Positions 18,340-27,695 of a stretch of DNA of 64,000 bases are shown here, piece after piece. The position numbers and the translations under genes are program-made. The notes under the pieces are model-generated. The model did not search any database. It worked only from the letters and a program-made list of their open reading frames with translations, and was not told the DNA's origin. The DNA lies in NCBI GenBank assembly GCA_010206225.2, contig VIQU02000002.1, positions 62,480 to 126,479 on the forward strand, given 5' to 3'. The stretch comes from Lachnospiraceae bacterium MD308 (GTDB lineage Bacteria; Bacillota; Clostridia; Lachnospirales; Lachnospiraceae). The first letter of the stretch is position 1, and each line of letters starts with the position of its first letter.

Positions 18340-19231
18340 GTGTATCACCTACTTTCAAGTTGATAAATGCCAGAATAGCGACCATGATAAAAATCAGAAA
18401 TGCCATAGCAGACGCATAGCCGAAATTCGGAACATTGATGAAACATGTATTGTAAACATAGTGAGACATTGTAATCGTCGTGTTTGCCGGACCGCCCTTT
18501 GTCAAGTTGACAGACTCGTCGAACAACTGTAACGTACCATTGATAGACATGATAAATGTCATGATGATCGTTGGCTTCAGCAGAGGAACTGTAATTCCCC
18601 AGAAAGTTTTCCATCCGTTAGCACCATCGATTTTGGCTGCCTCATATACAGAGTATTCGATGTTCTGCAGACCGGAAAGGTAGAATACCATGTTGTAACC
18701 GGTCCATCTCCAGACAAGAGCGATGATGATAATGATCTTTGCGCTTGCTGCATTTCCGAGGAAATTGTAGCCGGACTCTAAAATGTGCAGTTTGATTAAA
18801 ATACTATTGATAAGTCCTTCCTGTGCAAACAGGGAGCGGAAGATCAATGCGTAAGAAACGAGTGAAGTTGCACATGGAAGAAATACACAGGTTCGGAATA
18901 GTCCTTTAAATTTTAGATCCTTGTTGTTCAAAAGCTGTGCAAGCAGGATAGCCAGTATCAACATGATCGGCACTTGGATGAGCAGGTAAAGAAATGTATT
19001 GCCGATAGACTGAATGAATACCTTATCTGCAAGCATTCGCTTGTAGTTGCTGAATATTGGCTCTGCGAATCTCATGTTAGCGCCGGTCCCGGTCTGGAGA
19101 GAGATAATGAATGCACGAACCATAGGATAAAAGCTCATAACAACGATCATAAGTGTTGCTGGCGTCAAAAACGCCCAGCCTGCCGCCTTTTGTTTGGCAA
19201 CAAGCGTCATTCCTTTTTTGCTGGAATTCAC
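18332..19231 (-). CDS. Carbohydrate ABC transporter permease (MalF type)
   Basis: A 299-residue permease with six membrane helices starting near WAFLTPATLMIVVMSFYPM and the EAA motif EAAKIDGANGWKTFWGITVPLLKP. It pairs with the MalG-type subunit in the next gene. The start is GTG 19231, preceded by an AAAGGGGG ribosome site. It lies 76 bp downstream of the binding-protein gene, behind a strong hairpin that should lower its expression relative to that protein. Confidence 0.92.
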   Translation of the reverse strand: MNSSKKGMTLVAKQKAAGWAFLTPATLMIVVMSFYPMVRAFIISLQTGTGANMRFAEPIFSNYKRMLADKVFIQSIGNTFLYLLIQVPIMLILAILLAQLLNNKDLKFKGLFRTCVFLPCATSLVSYALIFRSLFAQEGLINSILIKLHILESGYNFLGNAASAKIIIIIALVWRWTGYNMVFYLSGLQNIEYSVYEAAKIDGANGWKTFWGITVPLLKPTIIMTFIMSINGTLQLFDESVNLTKGGPANTTITMSHYVYNTCFINVPNFGYASAMAFLIFIMVAILAFINLKVGDTRD

Positions 19232-19261
19232 ATAGAAGCCCCCTTTCTTCTGAGAATCTGC

Positions 19262-19297
19262 TTAAAAAAATAGGGAACTGTAAGCAGTTCCCTATTT
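19262..19297 (-). terminator. Partial terminator between binding-protein and permease genes
   Basis: On the minus strand a perfect 13-bp stem (19285-19297 with 19268-19280, loop of 4) is followed by a run of T. Because the permeases lack an obvious promoter of their own, this probably acts as an attenuator that leaves the binding protein in excess. Confidence 0.75.
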
Positions 19298-19307
19298 CAT
19301 CTGCTTT

Positions 19308-20621
19308 TTACTCTGTCATCTTGAATTCAAGTGTCTCCTGAGCTTCTTTTAAAGCATCTTCTTTTGCAGTTCCGTTTGTAATATTGATGATAGCTGTGTT
19401 GACAGCTTCCCTTGCCTCATAGTGGTAAGGAGTCTTTGTGAACTCCGGAATGTGTGAGGAGTACTCTACAAGTGTAGAATAAATCGGCTGTCCGCCGTAG
19501 AACTCCACAGGCTCATTGTAAACTTCTGACTCGCCTGCCGGCAAATAGCATGCAATACCGGATGTAGCCGGAAGAATAGAGTCATAGAAATCTGTGCTGG
19601 AGCCGAATGTCTTTACAAGGAAATCCTTTGCAAGATCAGGGTTCTTGCAGTTGGATGTGATATACCAAGAAGAACCGCCGTTGTTTGCGTAATTTGTAGC
19701 AGTGTCAACGCCGTCAACCTTAGGAAGCGTAGTGATCTGCCATTTGCCTGCCTGATCCTCGATGCCTGTCAGAGTTGCGTTCATCCAGTTGCCGTTGATA
19801 ATGCCAACAGCTTCGCCGCCTGTAACAGTTGAGATATACTCATCCCAGTTATTTACAAGCTTAACAGCATCCTTTTTGATCATGTCTGTGTAAAGGTCGA
19901 TACATTTCTCAGCAACGTCATTGCCTACGATGTAAGCTTCGCCTTTCTCATTTACAAAGTTAGCGCCGCAAGACTGAATCATGAGCATGATCACATCACC
20001 GCCGGTCGACTCGCTTGTGAGAAGGTATTTGCCTGTTTTCTTGTGAACATCTACAGCGATGTCTGTAAACTGTGACCAGGTGATATCAGTGAGGTCTTCA
20101 ATCTTATAACCTGCTTCTTCAAGAATATCCGTGCGATAGAAGGCTGCGCACACACCGTTGTCATATGGAACGCCATAGTGTTTGTCGTCCGCCATAGAGT
20201 AAGACTGTTTTAATGTTGCAAAGTCATCCCAATTGATACCGCAGTCTGTAAGATCTGTGAACGCATCAGGATAACTCTTTAAGAATTTCTGGTAGCTGTT
20301 GTCCTGCATCAGAACGATATCAGGCATTGTGCTGTAATCTCCGGCATTCGCACAGGTAGTAAGCTTTGTCTGGCAGTCATCGGAAGAAGTCTCGATAACC
20401 TCAATCTCGAATCCGTCGTGATCTTTCGCATACTGCTCGCCAGCCATCTGGATAGCCTTGATGTTAAAGGTCTAATCCCATGCCCATACTGTTAATTTGT
20501 TACCGCCTTCAGAGCCGCCTCCCTCAGAAGAAGCATCATCAGAAGAACCGCTGTTTCCGCAGGCTGCAAGAGACAATACCATAGTGCCTGCAAGTAGTAC
20601 TGAGAGTAACTTTCTCTTCAT
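19308..20621 (-). pseudogene. Sugar ABC transporter substrate-binding lipoprotein, interrupted by an in-frame TAG
   Basis: The full frame would encode 437 residues. It starts at ATG 20621 behind AGGAGG with a lipoprotein signal (KRKLLSVLLAG...LSLAAC-GNSGSS). Codon 50 is TAG (20472-20474), within LTVWAWD-stop-TFNIKAIQ, where homologous family-1 binding proteins read straight through. The remaining 388 codons are open and look fully conserved (extracellular solute-binding fold). The first downstream ATG (20447) has no ribosome site and would give a protein without a signal peptide. Either the gene is inactivated, the stop is suppressed, or it is a sequencing error. Without this subunit the two permeases would lack their ligand receptor. 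Confidence 0.8.
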
Positions 20622-20662
20622 ACTTTTTTCCTCCTTTTTCAGTCAAATTGTTTTATAAGTGT

Positions 20663-20719
20663 ATTATAACAAGACAAAAAGAAGGAAAGATTGCGTAATC
20701 GAGCATATAGTGTGCATAT
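20663..20719 (-). promoter_or_regulatory. Promoter region of the sugar-import operon with a direct repeat
   Basis: On the minus strand TATAAT lies at 20668-20663 with no good -35, as in activator-dependent promoters. Two direct copies of GCATAT (20703-20708 and 20714-20719 as read on the plus strand) are one helical turn apart, about 35-50 bp upstream of the -10. They are a plausible AraC-type activator site. Confidence 0.4.
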
Positions 20720-20796
20720 TCGACTAAAAATGTAGCCGTTGTATAGAATTTGCCGGAAAGTGTGCGGGTTTTTGTGAATTTTTTGGGAAGAAACGG

Positions 20797-21306
20797 CTAT
20801 AAAAATACTTTGTCAGGGTAGCGCTTTTTCAGGGTTTGAAGCATATTTTCACTCAGGTCGAGCAAGAGCTTGATCTTCTGAGAGTGTTCTATAATGATCA
20901 TAGTGTAATAGGGAGTGCCTTCTTCGTAGGAGGTGTAGTCATATTTGGGAAGCTTTATGGTGCCGGTATCCTTCCGATAGGCGTCTACTGCTGTGTGGGC
21001 GCTTGGGGCAGTGACTATCATGCCGTTAAGCTCCAGTATATGCGCTGTCCTTCGGTAGCGTCTGCCGAGGATGATATCTATGGTGAGCGTATTGTCTTCC
21101 ATAGTGTATTCATATTCCTTTTGACTGAATATGTCATAGAAAAAGTAAAGTGCGACGAGAAGGAATCCCGGCAGCATGAATCCCTGAGAGATCATGATCC
21201 CAAGGAGCAGGAAGAATACTGCGAATATGAGCATGATTTTTCTCAGAAGACGGGTTGATTTTTTCTGCTTTCGTTTTACTTGCTCTACGATTTTGTAATT
21301 ATACAT
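20797..21306 (-). CDS. Small membrane protein, DUF6106-like
   Basis: A 169-residue protein. A basic N-terminus (KRKQKKSTRLLRK) is followed by two adjacent membrane helices (about residues 24-58) and a beta-rich cytoplasmic domain. Length and layout resemble a Lachnospiraceae family of unknown function that I believe is labelled DUF6106. The gene ends in TAG. It sits alone between the sugar-import operon and the AraC gene on the same strand, with no sign that it belongs to sugar uptake. Confidence 0.6.
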   Translation of the reverse strand: MYNYKIVEQVKRKQKKSTRLLRKIMLIFAVFFLLLGIMISQGFMLPGFLLVALYFFYDIFSQKEYEYTMEDNTLTIDIILGRRYRRTAHILELNGMIVTAPSAHTAVDAYRKDTGTIKLPKYDYTSYEEGTPYYTMIIIEHSQKIKLLLDLSENMLQTLKKRYPDKVFL

Positions 21307-21391
21307 GTGAGGCGCCTCCTTATTTATGTATTCTGAGTAATTTTGAGATACATCATACCAGTTTGTTTTATTAAACTCAATACCTCGTATA

Positions 21392-22198
21392 TTAATTTGC
21401 CTTGCGGAATTCCAGCGGAGTCATCCCGGTCGTTTTTTTAAACATTGCAGTAAAATGGCTGGCATCGTTATACCCTACCTGATGAGCGATCTGCTGCAAT
21501 TTCAAGTTTGAATGTGTCAGCAGAAGTTCTCTTGCCTTGTTGATCCGGCAGGAGGTCAGGTATTCGTAGACTGAGCAGCCTAAAAAACGCTTGAACAGGC
21601 GGGACAGATATTGAGGGGTGACGTATACCATCTGACTTAGCTGCTGTGCAGTAAGCTCTGTGTTGTAGCGTGATTCGATTTCTTTTATTACGGGTTCTAC
21701 ATAACGCAGATAAAGCGGCTCATCAGAAAGAGACTGCGTGTGCGCACTGTCAGTAAGGCTCATAAGCATCTGGTAACAGTAGACAGACTGGTTGTAGGTA
21801 TCTGTGGAAAGGGAGTCCCATTTTCCCATAATTTCATCAATCAGATTTTTGATATGGAATCCACGTTCCCTGTCAATAAATAGGGATGGCTGGTATCTTG
21901 TGACAGAAAATATGCTGTTTTCTATACGTCCCGTGAACGTGGCAAAAAGAGTCATCCACTCGGTGCTTTCTTTCGCATAGGAGTGGGGGATAAAAGGGGC
22001 GATGAGGAGTCCTTCACCTTCGTTTAAAGTATATTCTGTGCTGCGCACTTTCACAATCCCGCAACCGCTCTCGGTCTGGAGATAGTGAAAAAGAGGGTAG
22101 CCCTTTGGACGGAAAACACGGGACTGGTTCCAGTGATTGCCGATGGAGTCGAAGAGAAAAGGTTCGTTTGCGGGGGTATTTCTAAAATGAATGGACAT
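21392..22198 (-). CDS. AraC-family transcriptional regulator, likely of the glycan genes
   Basis: About 268 residues. An N-terminal cupin-like sensor (NEGEGLLIAPFIPHSYAKES) is followed by two C-terminal helix-turn-helix motifs (ELTAQQLSQMVYVTPQYLSRLFKRFLG and LKLQQIAHQVGYNDASHFTAMFKKTTG, ending TPLEFRK). ATG 22198 follows GGTGA; an in-frame TTG at 22216 is less likely. It is divergent from the GH2 beta-galactosidase across about 105 bp, the usual arrangement for an activator of the glycoside hydrolase, and lies between it and the sugar importer. Confidence 0.88.
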   Translation of the reverse strand: MSIHFRNTPANEPFLFDSIGNHWNQSRVFRPKGYPLFHYLQTESGCGIVKVRSTEYTLNEGEGLLIAPFIPHSYAKESTEWMTLFATFTGRIENSIFSVTRYQPSLFIDRERGFHIKNLIDEIMGKWDSLSTDTYNQSVYCYQMLMSLTDSAHTQSLSDEPLYLRYVEPVIKEIESRYNTELTAQQLSQMVYVTPQYLSRLFKRFLGCSVYEYLTSCRINKARELLLTHSNLKLQQIAHQVGYNDASHFTAMFKKTTGMTPLEFRKAN

Positions 22199-22242
22199 AA
22201 GTATCACCAGTTTCAAAAAATTATATTTTTTAGTTTAACATA

Positions 22243-22271
22243 TTGTACATTTTTCTGTCCATATATATTAT
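22243..22271 (+). promoter_or_regulatory. Promoter of the beta-galactosidase gene
   Basis: TTGTAC (22243-22248), a 17-bp spacer and TATTAT (22266-22271); a TATAAT at 22269-22274 is an alternative -10. It lies in the AraC/beta-galactosidase divergent region. Confidence 0.5.
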
Positions 22272-22305
22272 AATATATAAAAACAGGAGTAGGAGGGCGA
22301 ATACA

Positions 22306-25300
22306 GTGCGAGTGTTTGACTATGAGAAGTTGAAAGATCCGGGATATTTCAGGGATGGGAGACTAAATGCTCATTCGGACCATAGATTTTATGCCTCTAA
22401 GGAGGATCTGGAGCTTGAGACGGAGGAGTTTAAGGAGAGCCTGAATGGGATCTGGAAGTTTCATTATGCAAGAAACCAGAATGGAAGAATTCCGGGATTT
22501 GAGAGCCGGGATTTTGACTGTCGGGCTTGGGATGATATTCACGTGCCGGCGCATATCCAGATGGAAGGGTACGATGCTCCGCAGTATGCCAATGTGCAGT
22601 ATCCATGGGAAGGGCATGATGATATCCGTCTGGGAGAGATTCCAGAGTATTTTAATCCGGTAGCGAGCTATGTAAAGTATTTCTGTGTGCCGGAGCGTAT
22701 GGAAGGGAAGCGCATCTTTATCTCTTTTCAGGGAGCGGAGAGCGGACTGGCTCTGTGGCTTAATGGGGAATTTGTGGGATACAGTGAGGATTCCTTTACT
22801 CCGTCGGAGTTTGAACTGACCGAGTATATTGTGGAGGGAGAGAACAAGCTGGCGGCGCAGGTGTTTAAGTGGACGAGCGCAAGCTGGTGCGAGGATCAGG
22901 ATTTTTACCGTTTTTCCGGTATTTACAGGGATGTTTATCTGTATACAATTCCGGATATTCATGTCCGTGATATGAAGGTTCGCGCGATTCCGGACGCAGA
23001 GATTCTAAACGCTTCGCTGGATATCAGCCTTGAGATGGTGACAAAGCAGGATAAAATGGATGGAACAGTACGATTTTCTCTGTCCAGAGAGGGAGAGATT
23101 GTGTTTGAAGAGGAAAAGGCTCTGGAGACAGAGGTTGTATGCAGCCGGACGATAGAAGAACCTTTGCTTTGGAGTGCGGAAGAGCCGAATCTTTACGATC
23201 TGATAATAGAAGTTCTGGATGCAGAAGGAAGGATTTTAGAGCTGATACCTGAGAAAGTGGGATTTCGCCGCTTTGAGATGAAGAATCATGTAATGACGTT
23301 AAATGGAAAGCGGATCGTATTTAAGGGTGTGAACCGTCACGAATTCAGTTCTGTGAGTGGACGTACAGTGACAGAAGACGAGCTTCGGAAAGATCTTGAG
23401 GTTATGAAGCAGAACAATATCAATGCCATAAGAACCTGTCATTATCCGGATGCTTCTTTCATATACAGGCTCTGTGATGAGTATGGTATCTATATGATTG
23501 ATGAGACGAATCTGGAATCCCACGGTTCATGGGATCTGGCGGCAATGAATGGGAACACGGACGAGATTGTTCCGAATGACAGAGAAGAATGGCTTGCGCC
23601 TATGTTAGACAGAGTGGAATCTATTTATCAGAGAGATAAGAATCATCCGGCGATTCTTATTTGGTCCTGCGGAAATGAATCCTATGGCGGAAAGGTGATC
23701 TATGAGATGTCGCAGCAGTTTAGAAAGCTGGATCCGAACCGTCTGGTTCATTATGAAGGAGTTTTCCATGACCGCAGATATAACGATACCAGCGATATGG
23801 AAAGCCAGATGTATCCTTCCGTAGAAATGATCAAAGAGTTTCTTGCGAAAGACAGGAGTAAGCCGTTTATCTGCTGTGAGTATGCCCATGCCATGGGAAA
23901 TTCCTGCGGAGCCTTGCATAAATATACGGATCTGACAGATACGGACGAACTGTATCAGGGAGGATTTATCTGGGATTACATCGACCAGTCCATCTATAAA
24001 AAGGACAGGTATGGAAAGGAATTTCAGGCCTATGGCGGCGATTTTAAAGAGCGTCCGACGGATTACAGTTTCAGCGGCAACGGTATCGTGTACGGTAAAG
24101 ACAGAGAACCGTCTCCAAAGATGCAGGAAGTAAAGTTTAATTATCAGAACATTACGGCAGAAGTTGGAAGGACAGAGGTTAAGATCATCAATAAAAACCT
24201 GTTTGTGAGTACGAACGATTTTGAGTGCCGGGTGACAGCGGCAAGAGATGGACATGTCATAAGACGGGTATTTCTTGAGACAGATGTAAGCCCTCTTTCG
24301 GAAAAGATATATGCGCTGCCGCTTAAGGAAGAAACGCTGGCGGGAGAGTATACGGTTACGGTTTCCTTCCATTTAAAAGCAGATAAAGTATGGGCCAAAA
24401 GAGGGCATGAGGTTGCATTTGGACAGTACGTGTACTGCATCGGACAGGATAAATCCGCCGGGCGGGGCATGCTTGCTGGTAAGGGCGCAGTATGCAGGAA
24501 AAAGCCTGTTGTCATAAGGAGTAACCATAATATCGGAGTCAGGGGAGATCATTTTGAAGCGCTTTTTTCTATGATGTACGGCGGACTTGTATCTTATAAA
24601 TATGCCGGAAAAGAGATGCTTGAGACGATTCCGAAGCCGAATTTCTGGCGTGCGCCTGTAGACAATGATCTGGGGAACCAGATGCCGATGCGGTATATTC
24701 AGTGGAAGACGGCGAGCATGTACCTGTCTCACAGAGCAGAGGGAAGCGATCTGTTTGCGCTGTGCAGTCCAAAGATTAAAGAGACAGAAGACAGTATTTC
24801 CATTAGTTTTGACTATTATCTGCCAACTTCGCCGAAAGCGGAATGCAGGGTAACATATGAAGTGTTTGGCGACGGATGTGTAAAGACAACCCTTTCCTAT
24901 GATCCGGTCAAAGAACTTGGAGATATGCCGGAATTCGGTATGTTGTTCAAATTTGATGCCGATTATGATCATGTACGCTGGTACGGCCTTGGACCGGAGG
25001 AGACGTATGCTGACCGGAAAAAAGGAGCAAAGCTTGGTATTTTTAAGAATCTTGTGAAGGATAATATGGCAGATTATCTCGTCCCGCAGGAATGCGGCAA
25101 CAAGGAGGAAGTCAGGTATGCGGAAGTTACAGACAGGAAAGGCAGAGGAATGAGATTTGCCATGAGCGCGGAAAACGGACCGATGAATTTTTCAGCTTTG
25201 CCCTATACGCCTCATGAGATAGAAAACGCAGCGCATCCATTTGAACTTCCTAAGATACATTATACAGTTGTCCGTGTGGCAAAGGGGCAGATGGGAGTTG

Positions 25301-25395
25301 CCGGGGACGATAGCTGGGGTTCTTATACCCACCCGGAATATCTGCTGGATGTGAGTAAAAAGATGGAGTTTAGTTTTTGGTTTGTGGGAATCTGA
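22306..25395 (+). CDS. Beta-galactosidase, glycoside hydrolase family 2 (LacZ type)
   Basis: About 1029 residues, the normal length of LacZ-type enzymes. The five-domain layout is evident: an N-terminal jelly roll (GIWKFHYARN... PAHIQMEGYD), Ig-like domains, a TIM barrel, and a C-terminal Bgal_small_N domain (PNFWRAPVDNDLG onwards, FGMLFKFDADYDHVRWYGLGPEETYADR). The acid/base is E458 in IWSCGNES and the nucleophile E525 in CCEYAHAMGNS, equivalent to E461 and E537 of E. coli LacZ. No signal peptide, so it cleaves imported beta-galactosides in the cytosol. GTG 22306 is the start: AGGAGG at 22291-22296 lies 9 nt ahead, whereas the in-frame opening at 22243 would translate the promoter and the ribosome site. 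Confidence 0.95.
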   Translation: MRVFDYEKLKDPGYFRDGRLNAHSDHRFYASKEDLELETEEFKESLNGIWKFHYARNQNGRIPGFESRDFDCRAWDDIHVPAHIQMEGYDAPQYANVQYPWEGHDDIRLGEIPEYFNPVASYVKYFCVPERMEGKRIFISFQGAESGLALWLNGEFVGYSEDSFTPSEFELTEYIVEGENKLAAQVFKWTSASWCEDQDFYRFSGIYRDVYLYTIPDIHVRDMKVRAIPDAEILNASLDISLEMVTKQDKMDGTVRFSLSREGEIVFEEEKALETEVVCSRTIEEPLLWSAEEPNLYDLIIEVLDAEGRILELIPEKVGFRRFEMKNHVMTLNGKRIVFKGVNRHEFSSVSGRTVTEDELRKDLEVMKQNNINAIRTCHYPDASFIYRLCDEYGIYMIDETNLESHGSWDLAAMNGNTDEIVPNDREEWLAPMLDRVESIYQRDKNHPAILIWSCGNESYGGKVIYEMSQQFRKLDPNRLVHYEGVFHDRRYNDTSDMESQMYPSVEMIKEFLAKDRSKPFICCEYAHAMGNSCGALHKYTDLTDTDELYQGGFIWDYIDQSIYKKDRYGKEFQAYGGDFKERPTDYSFSGNGIVYGKDREPSPKMQEVKFNYQNITAEVGRTEVKIINKNLFVSTNDFECRVTAARDGHVIRRVFLETDVSPLSEKIYALPLKEETLAGEYTVTVSFHLKADKVWAKRGHEVAFGQYVYCIGQDKSAGRGMLAGKGAVCRKKPVVIRSNHNIGVRGDHFEALFSMMYGGLVSYKYAGKEMLETIPKPNFWRAPVDNDLGNQMPMRYIQWKTASMYLSHRAEGSDLFALCSPKIKETEDSISISFDYYLPTSPKAECRVTYEVFGDGCVKTTLSYDPVKELGDMPEFGMLFKFDADYDHVRWYGLGPEETYADRKKGAKLGIFKNLVKDNMADYLVPQECGNKEEVRYAEVTDRKGRGMRFAMSAENGPMNFSALPYTPHEIENAAHPFELPKIHYTVVRVAKGQMGVAGDDSWGSYTHPEYLLDVSKKMEFSFWFVGI

Positions 25396-25440
25396 TACAG
25401 ATAGAAAAAGTGTTTTGAGCTTCCATGCTTAATGTGTATA

Positions 25441-25483
25441 AAAAACTCCCTGCTGAACTTATGATTCAGCAGGGAGTTTTTTG
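25441..25483. terminator. Bidirectional terminator between convergent genes
   Basis: AAAAACTCCCTGCTGAA (25441-25457) pairs perfectly with its complement starting at TTCAGCAGGG (25466 onward). A and T runs on the two sides serve both the beta-galactosidase and the chemoreceptor genes. Confidence 0.9.
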
Positions 25484-25487
25484 TGGT

Positions 25488-27503
25488 TTAACGATCTCTT
25501 AACCGGAATTTTGCTACCAGATCTTTCAGCATGTTGGCCTGACCAGACAATTCTTCGCTGGCTGCAGCGCTCTTTTCCGCTGTCGCCATATTGGACTGTA
25601 CCACTGTGGAAATCTGATCGATTCCGCTGATGACAGCTTCTGTGGCTGATGCCTGTTGTGCAGAGTACTGTGCGATTCCATCGATCAGTTTGGTTACTTG
25701 TTCCGCAAGTGCCACAACATCCATCAGGGAAGAGGCAGTATCATTGGCGATGCTGATCCCTTCTTCTACGGCTTCAACGGTCTGGTCGATCAGCACCGTT
25801 GTGTTTTTTGCTGCCTCAGAGGATTTCCCGGCAAGATTGCGGACCTCGTCTGCCACTACGGCGAAGCCCTTTCCGGCAGAACCTGCCCGGGCGGCTTCTA
25901 CTGCGGCATTCAGGGCAAGGATGTTAGTCTGGAAGGCAATATCTTCGATGGTCTTAATGATATTGTGGATTTCTGAAGACTTACCGCTGATCTTTTGAAT
26001 CGCCGTGTTCATATGCTGCATCTTGTCATTGCTTTCTAAAAGTTTGCTTCCTGCCTGCTGTGCAATCTCATTGGCTTTTTTTGCACCTGCGGCAGTTTTC
26101 TGGATGCCGTCGGATACTTCGCTGATATGGGAAGCAAGAAGTTCTACGGCATCTGTCTGTTGTGAAGAACCTTGCGAAAGAGTCTGCGCTCCGTCAGAGA
26201 CATAACCGGAGCCTTCTGCAACTTCTCCGGCAGCCCTGTTGATCTGTCCCATAGTTCCGTTCAGTGACAGAGAGATCTTTTCCAATGATTCACGGATCTT
26301 TGCAAATTCGCCGACATAGTCATGGGAAAGCGTAAAGGCAAGATTTCCCTGTGCAATCTCCTGAAGTTTTTCGGAAATCTCATCGATATAATCCACATAA
26401 TCGCGCAGCCGGACGACGGTGCGCCCGAAATTGTCGGCTAGCTCACCCAGTTCATCGTTGGAGCTATGGCGGATCGTCTGATTTAATTCACCCTCTGCGA
26501 TCCGTGCAGCAATGCCGTTCAGTTCAGCCACAGGTCTTCCGATGATTCTCCTTACAAGGATGATAATCAGGAAGACTGCAATAATAACAGCAATTACCGA
26601 TACACCGACCATAATGCCGGTCAGAGCTTTTAAGTCGCTCAGAACTTCACTTTTGGACACGTAGGCTACGGCTGCCCAGTCGCTGTTCGGAACTTCTGCC
26701 ACCTCTACATACATATCGTTGTTATAAAGAGATAATCCGGCTGCTTTGTTATGAATCTGCTCTGCGGCATATGCGTACATGTCTCCTTTGAACTCGCCCA
26801 AGGTTTTTCCGGTGATATCTTTGTCCCTGTGACCGATGATAGTATCTGTCCGGGTATCCACAAGAAAGATTCCGCCGGTCTTTTCAAGCCGGATATTTTC
26901 AACAATGTCTGAGATGGAGTCGAGATATACGTCAGCGGCTGCAACTCCCCGGATTTCTCCGTCGGAATCTGTCAGTGCGCCGGAGGCTCCTACGACATAG
27001 GACTGGCTGTCTTCGTCAAAATATACGTCTCCTAAGATAAAGTTTTCGGACTCTATACCGTTTATGTACCATGATTTTTCCAGAGCATTAAAATCCGGTC
27101 CCGGAACAAATGATGCATGGTACAGAGAGCCGTCGGTCAGAGCCACGTACAGTCCCGCCGGATAAGCGGCATTCTGATCCACAGTATGTTTAATATAATC
27201 TTTCAGTTCTGGAATGTCCATGTTCTCATACTCGATGGTGTCTTTCTGCATATCCAGCATAGTTACCGTCTTGTTGATCCATGCGCTTGTCTCCTGAAGT
27301 GCTTTGTCAGTCGTTTCTGTAAGCAGCTTCTCGCTTTTTTCCAGCAGGGCATCGGAAACGCGGTTGTATACGATCAGCAGCAGGACAATTACCATGATGG
27401 CGATCGTCACTACGATGGCACTGGTCAGTTTTCGTGTGATTCCCCGTTTTCCCTTTCTCCTTCTGGCGGTTGGCCTTGCTTTTTTTTGACTAGTTTCCCT
27501 CAT
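25488..27503 (-). CDS. Methyl-accepting chemotaxis protein (Cache sensor, HAMP, signalling domain)
   Basis: About 671 residues. A basic N-terminus (ARPTARRRKGKRG) leads into a first membrane helix (about 28-48). An extracytoplasmic dCache-type sensor (to about residue 290; YPAGLYVALTDGSLY, GVAAADVYLDSIS) precedes a second helix (VSVIAVIIAVFLIIILV), a HAMP domain and the signalling coiled coil. The hairpin tip AFQTNILALNAAVEAARAG and VVADEVRNLA are textbook. It would detect small ligands and signal to CheA/CheW. No other chemotaxis or flagellar genes are in the window. ATG 27503 follows AAAGGAGA; the longer frame to 27599 crosses the promoter. Its place between two glycan enzymes suggests attraction to the same sugars. 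Confidence 0.93.
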   Translation of the reverse strand: MRETSQKKARPTARRRKGKRGITRKLTSAIVVTIAIMVIVLLLIVYNRVSDALLEKSEKLLTETTDKALQETSAWINKTVTMLDMQKDTIEYENMDIPELKDYIKHTVDQNAAYPAGLYVALTDGSLYHASFVPGPDFNALEKSWYINGIESENFILGDVYFDEDSQSYVVGASGALTDSDGEIRGVAAADVYLDSISDIVENIRLEKTGGIFLVDTRTDTIIGHRDKDITGKTLGEFKGDMYAYAAEQIHNKAAGLSLYNNDMYVEVAEVPNSDWAAVAYVSKSEVLSDLKALTGIMVGVSVIAVIIAVFLIIILVRRIIGRPVAELNGIAARIAEGELNQTIRHSSNDELGELADNFGRTVVRLRDYVDYIDEISEKLQEIAQGNLAFTLSHDYVGEFAKIRESLEKISLSLNGTMGQINRAAGEVAEGSGYVSDGAQTLSQGSSQQTDAVELLASHISEVSDGIQKTAAGAKKANEIAQQAGSKLLESNDKMQHMNTAIQKISGKSSEIHNIIKTIEDIAFQTNILALNAAVEAARAGSAGKGFAVVADEVRNLAGKSSEAAKNTTVLIDQTVEAVEEGISIANDTASSLMDVVALAEQVTKLIDGIAQYSAQQASATEAVISGIDQISTVVQSNMATAEKSAAASEELSGQANMLKDLVAKFRLRDR

Positions 27504-27570
27504 GTTTCTTTCTCCTTTGAAAATGTTTTTAATTATTATGGAGTCTGATAAATAAGTATATGCCGTTTTC

Positions 27571-27599
27571 ATTATAAATGATACGTTATAAAAATACAA
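27571..27599 (-). promoter_or_regulatory. Sigma-A promoter of the chemoreceptor gene
   Basis: On the minus strand TTGTAT (27599-27594), a 17-bp spacer and TATAAT (27576-27571). Confidence 0.6.
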
Positions 27600-27622
27600 T
27601 AAAACTGTTTTATATATTACTG

Positions 27623-27652
27623 TTGCAAAAGAAATTCAGATTATATTATACT
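27623..27652 (+). promoter_or_regulatory. Sigma-A promoter of the GH112 phosphorylase gene
   Basis: TTGCAA (27623-27628), an 18-bp spacer and TATACT (27647-27652), back to back with the chemoreceptor promoter. Confidence 0.55.
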
Positions 27653-27695
27653 GAACAAAAGAACTGTTGGTATGAAGTGAGAGGAGAAAGAAAAG

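Noticed and set aside
19308-20621. UAG as a sense codon (pyrrolysine or recoded amber)
   Set aside because: TAG properly ends at least five intact genes in this window, and the interrupted proteins are not methylamine methyltransferases. A nonsense mutation or error is simpler.
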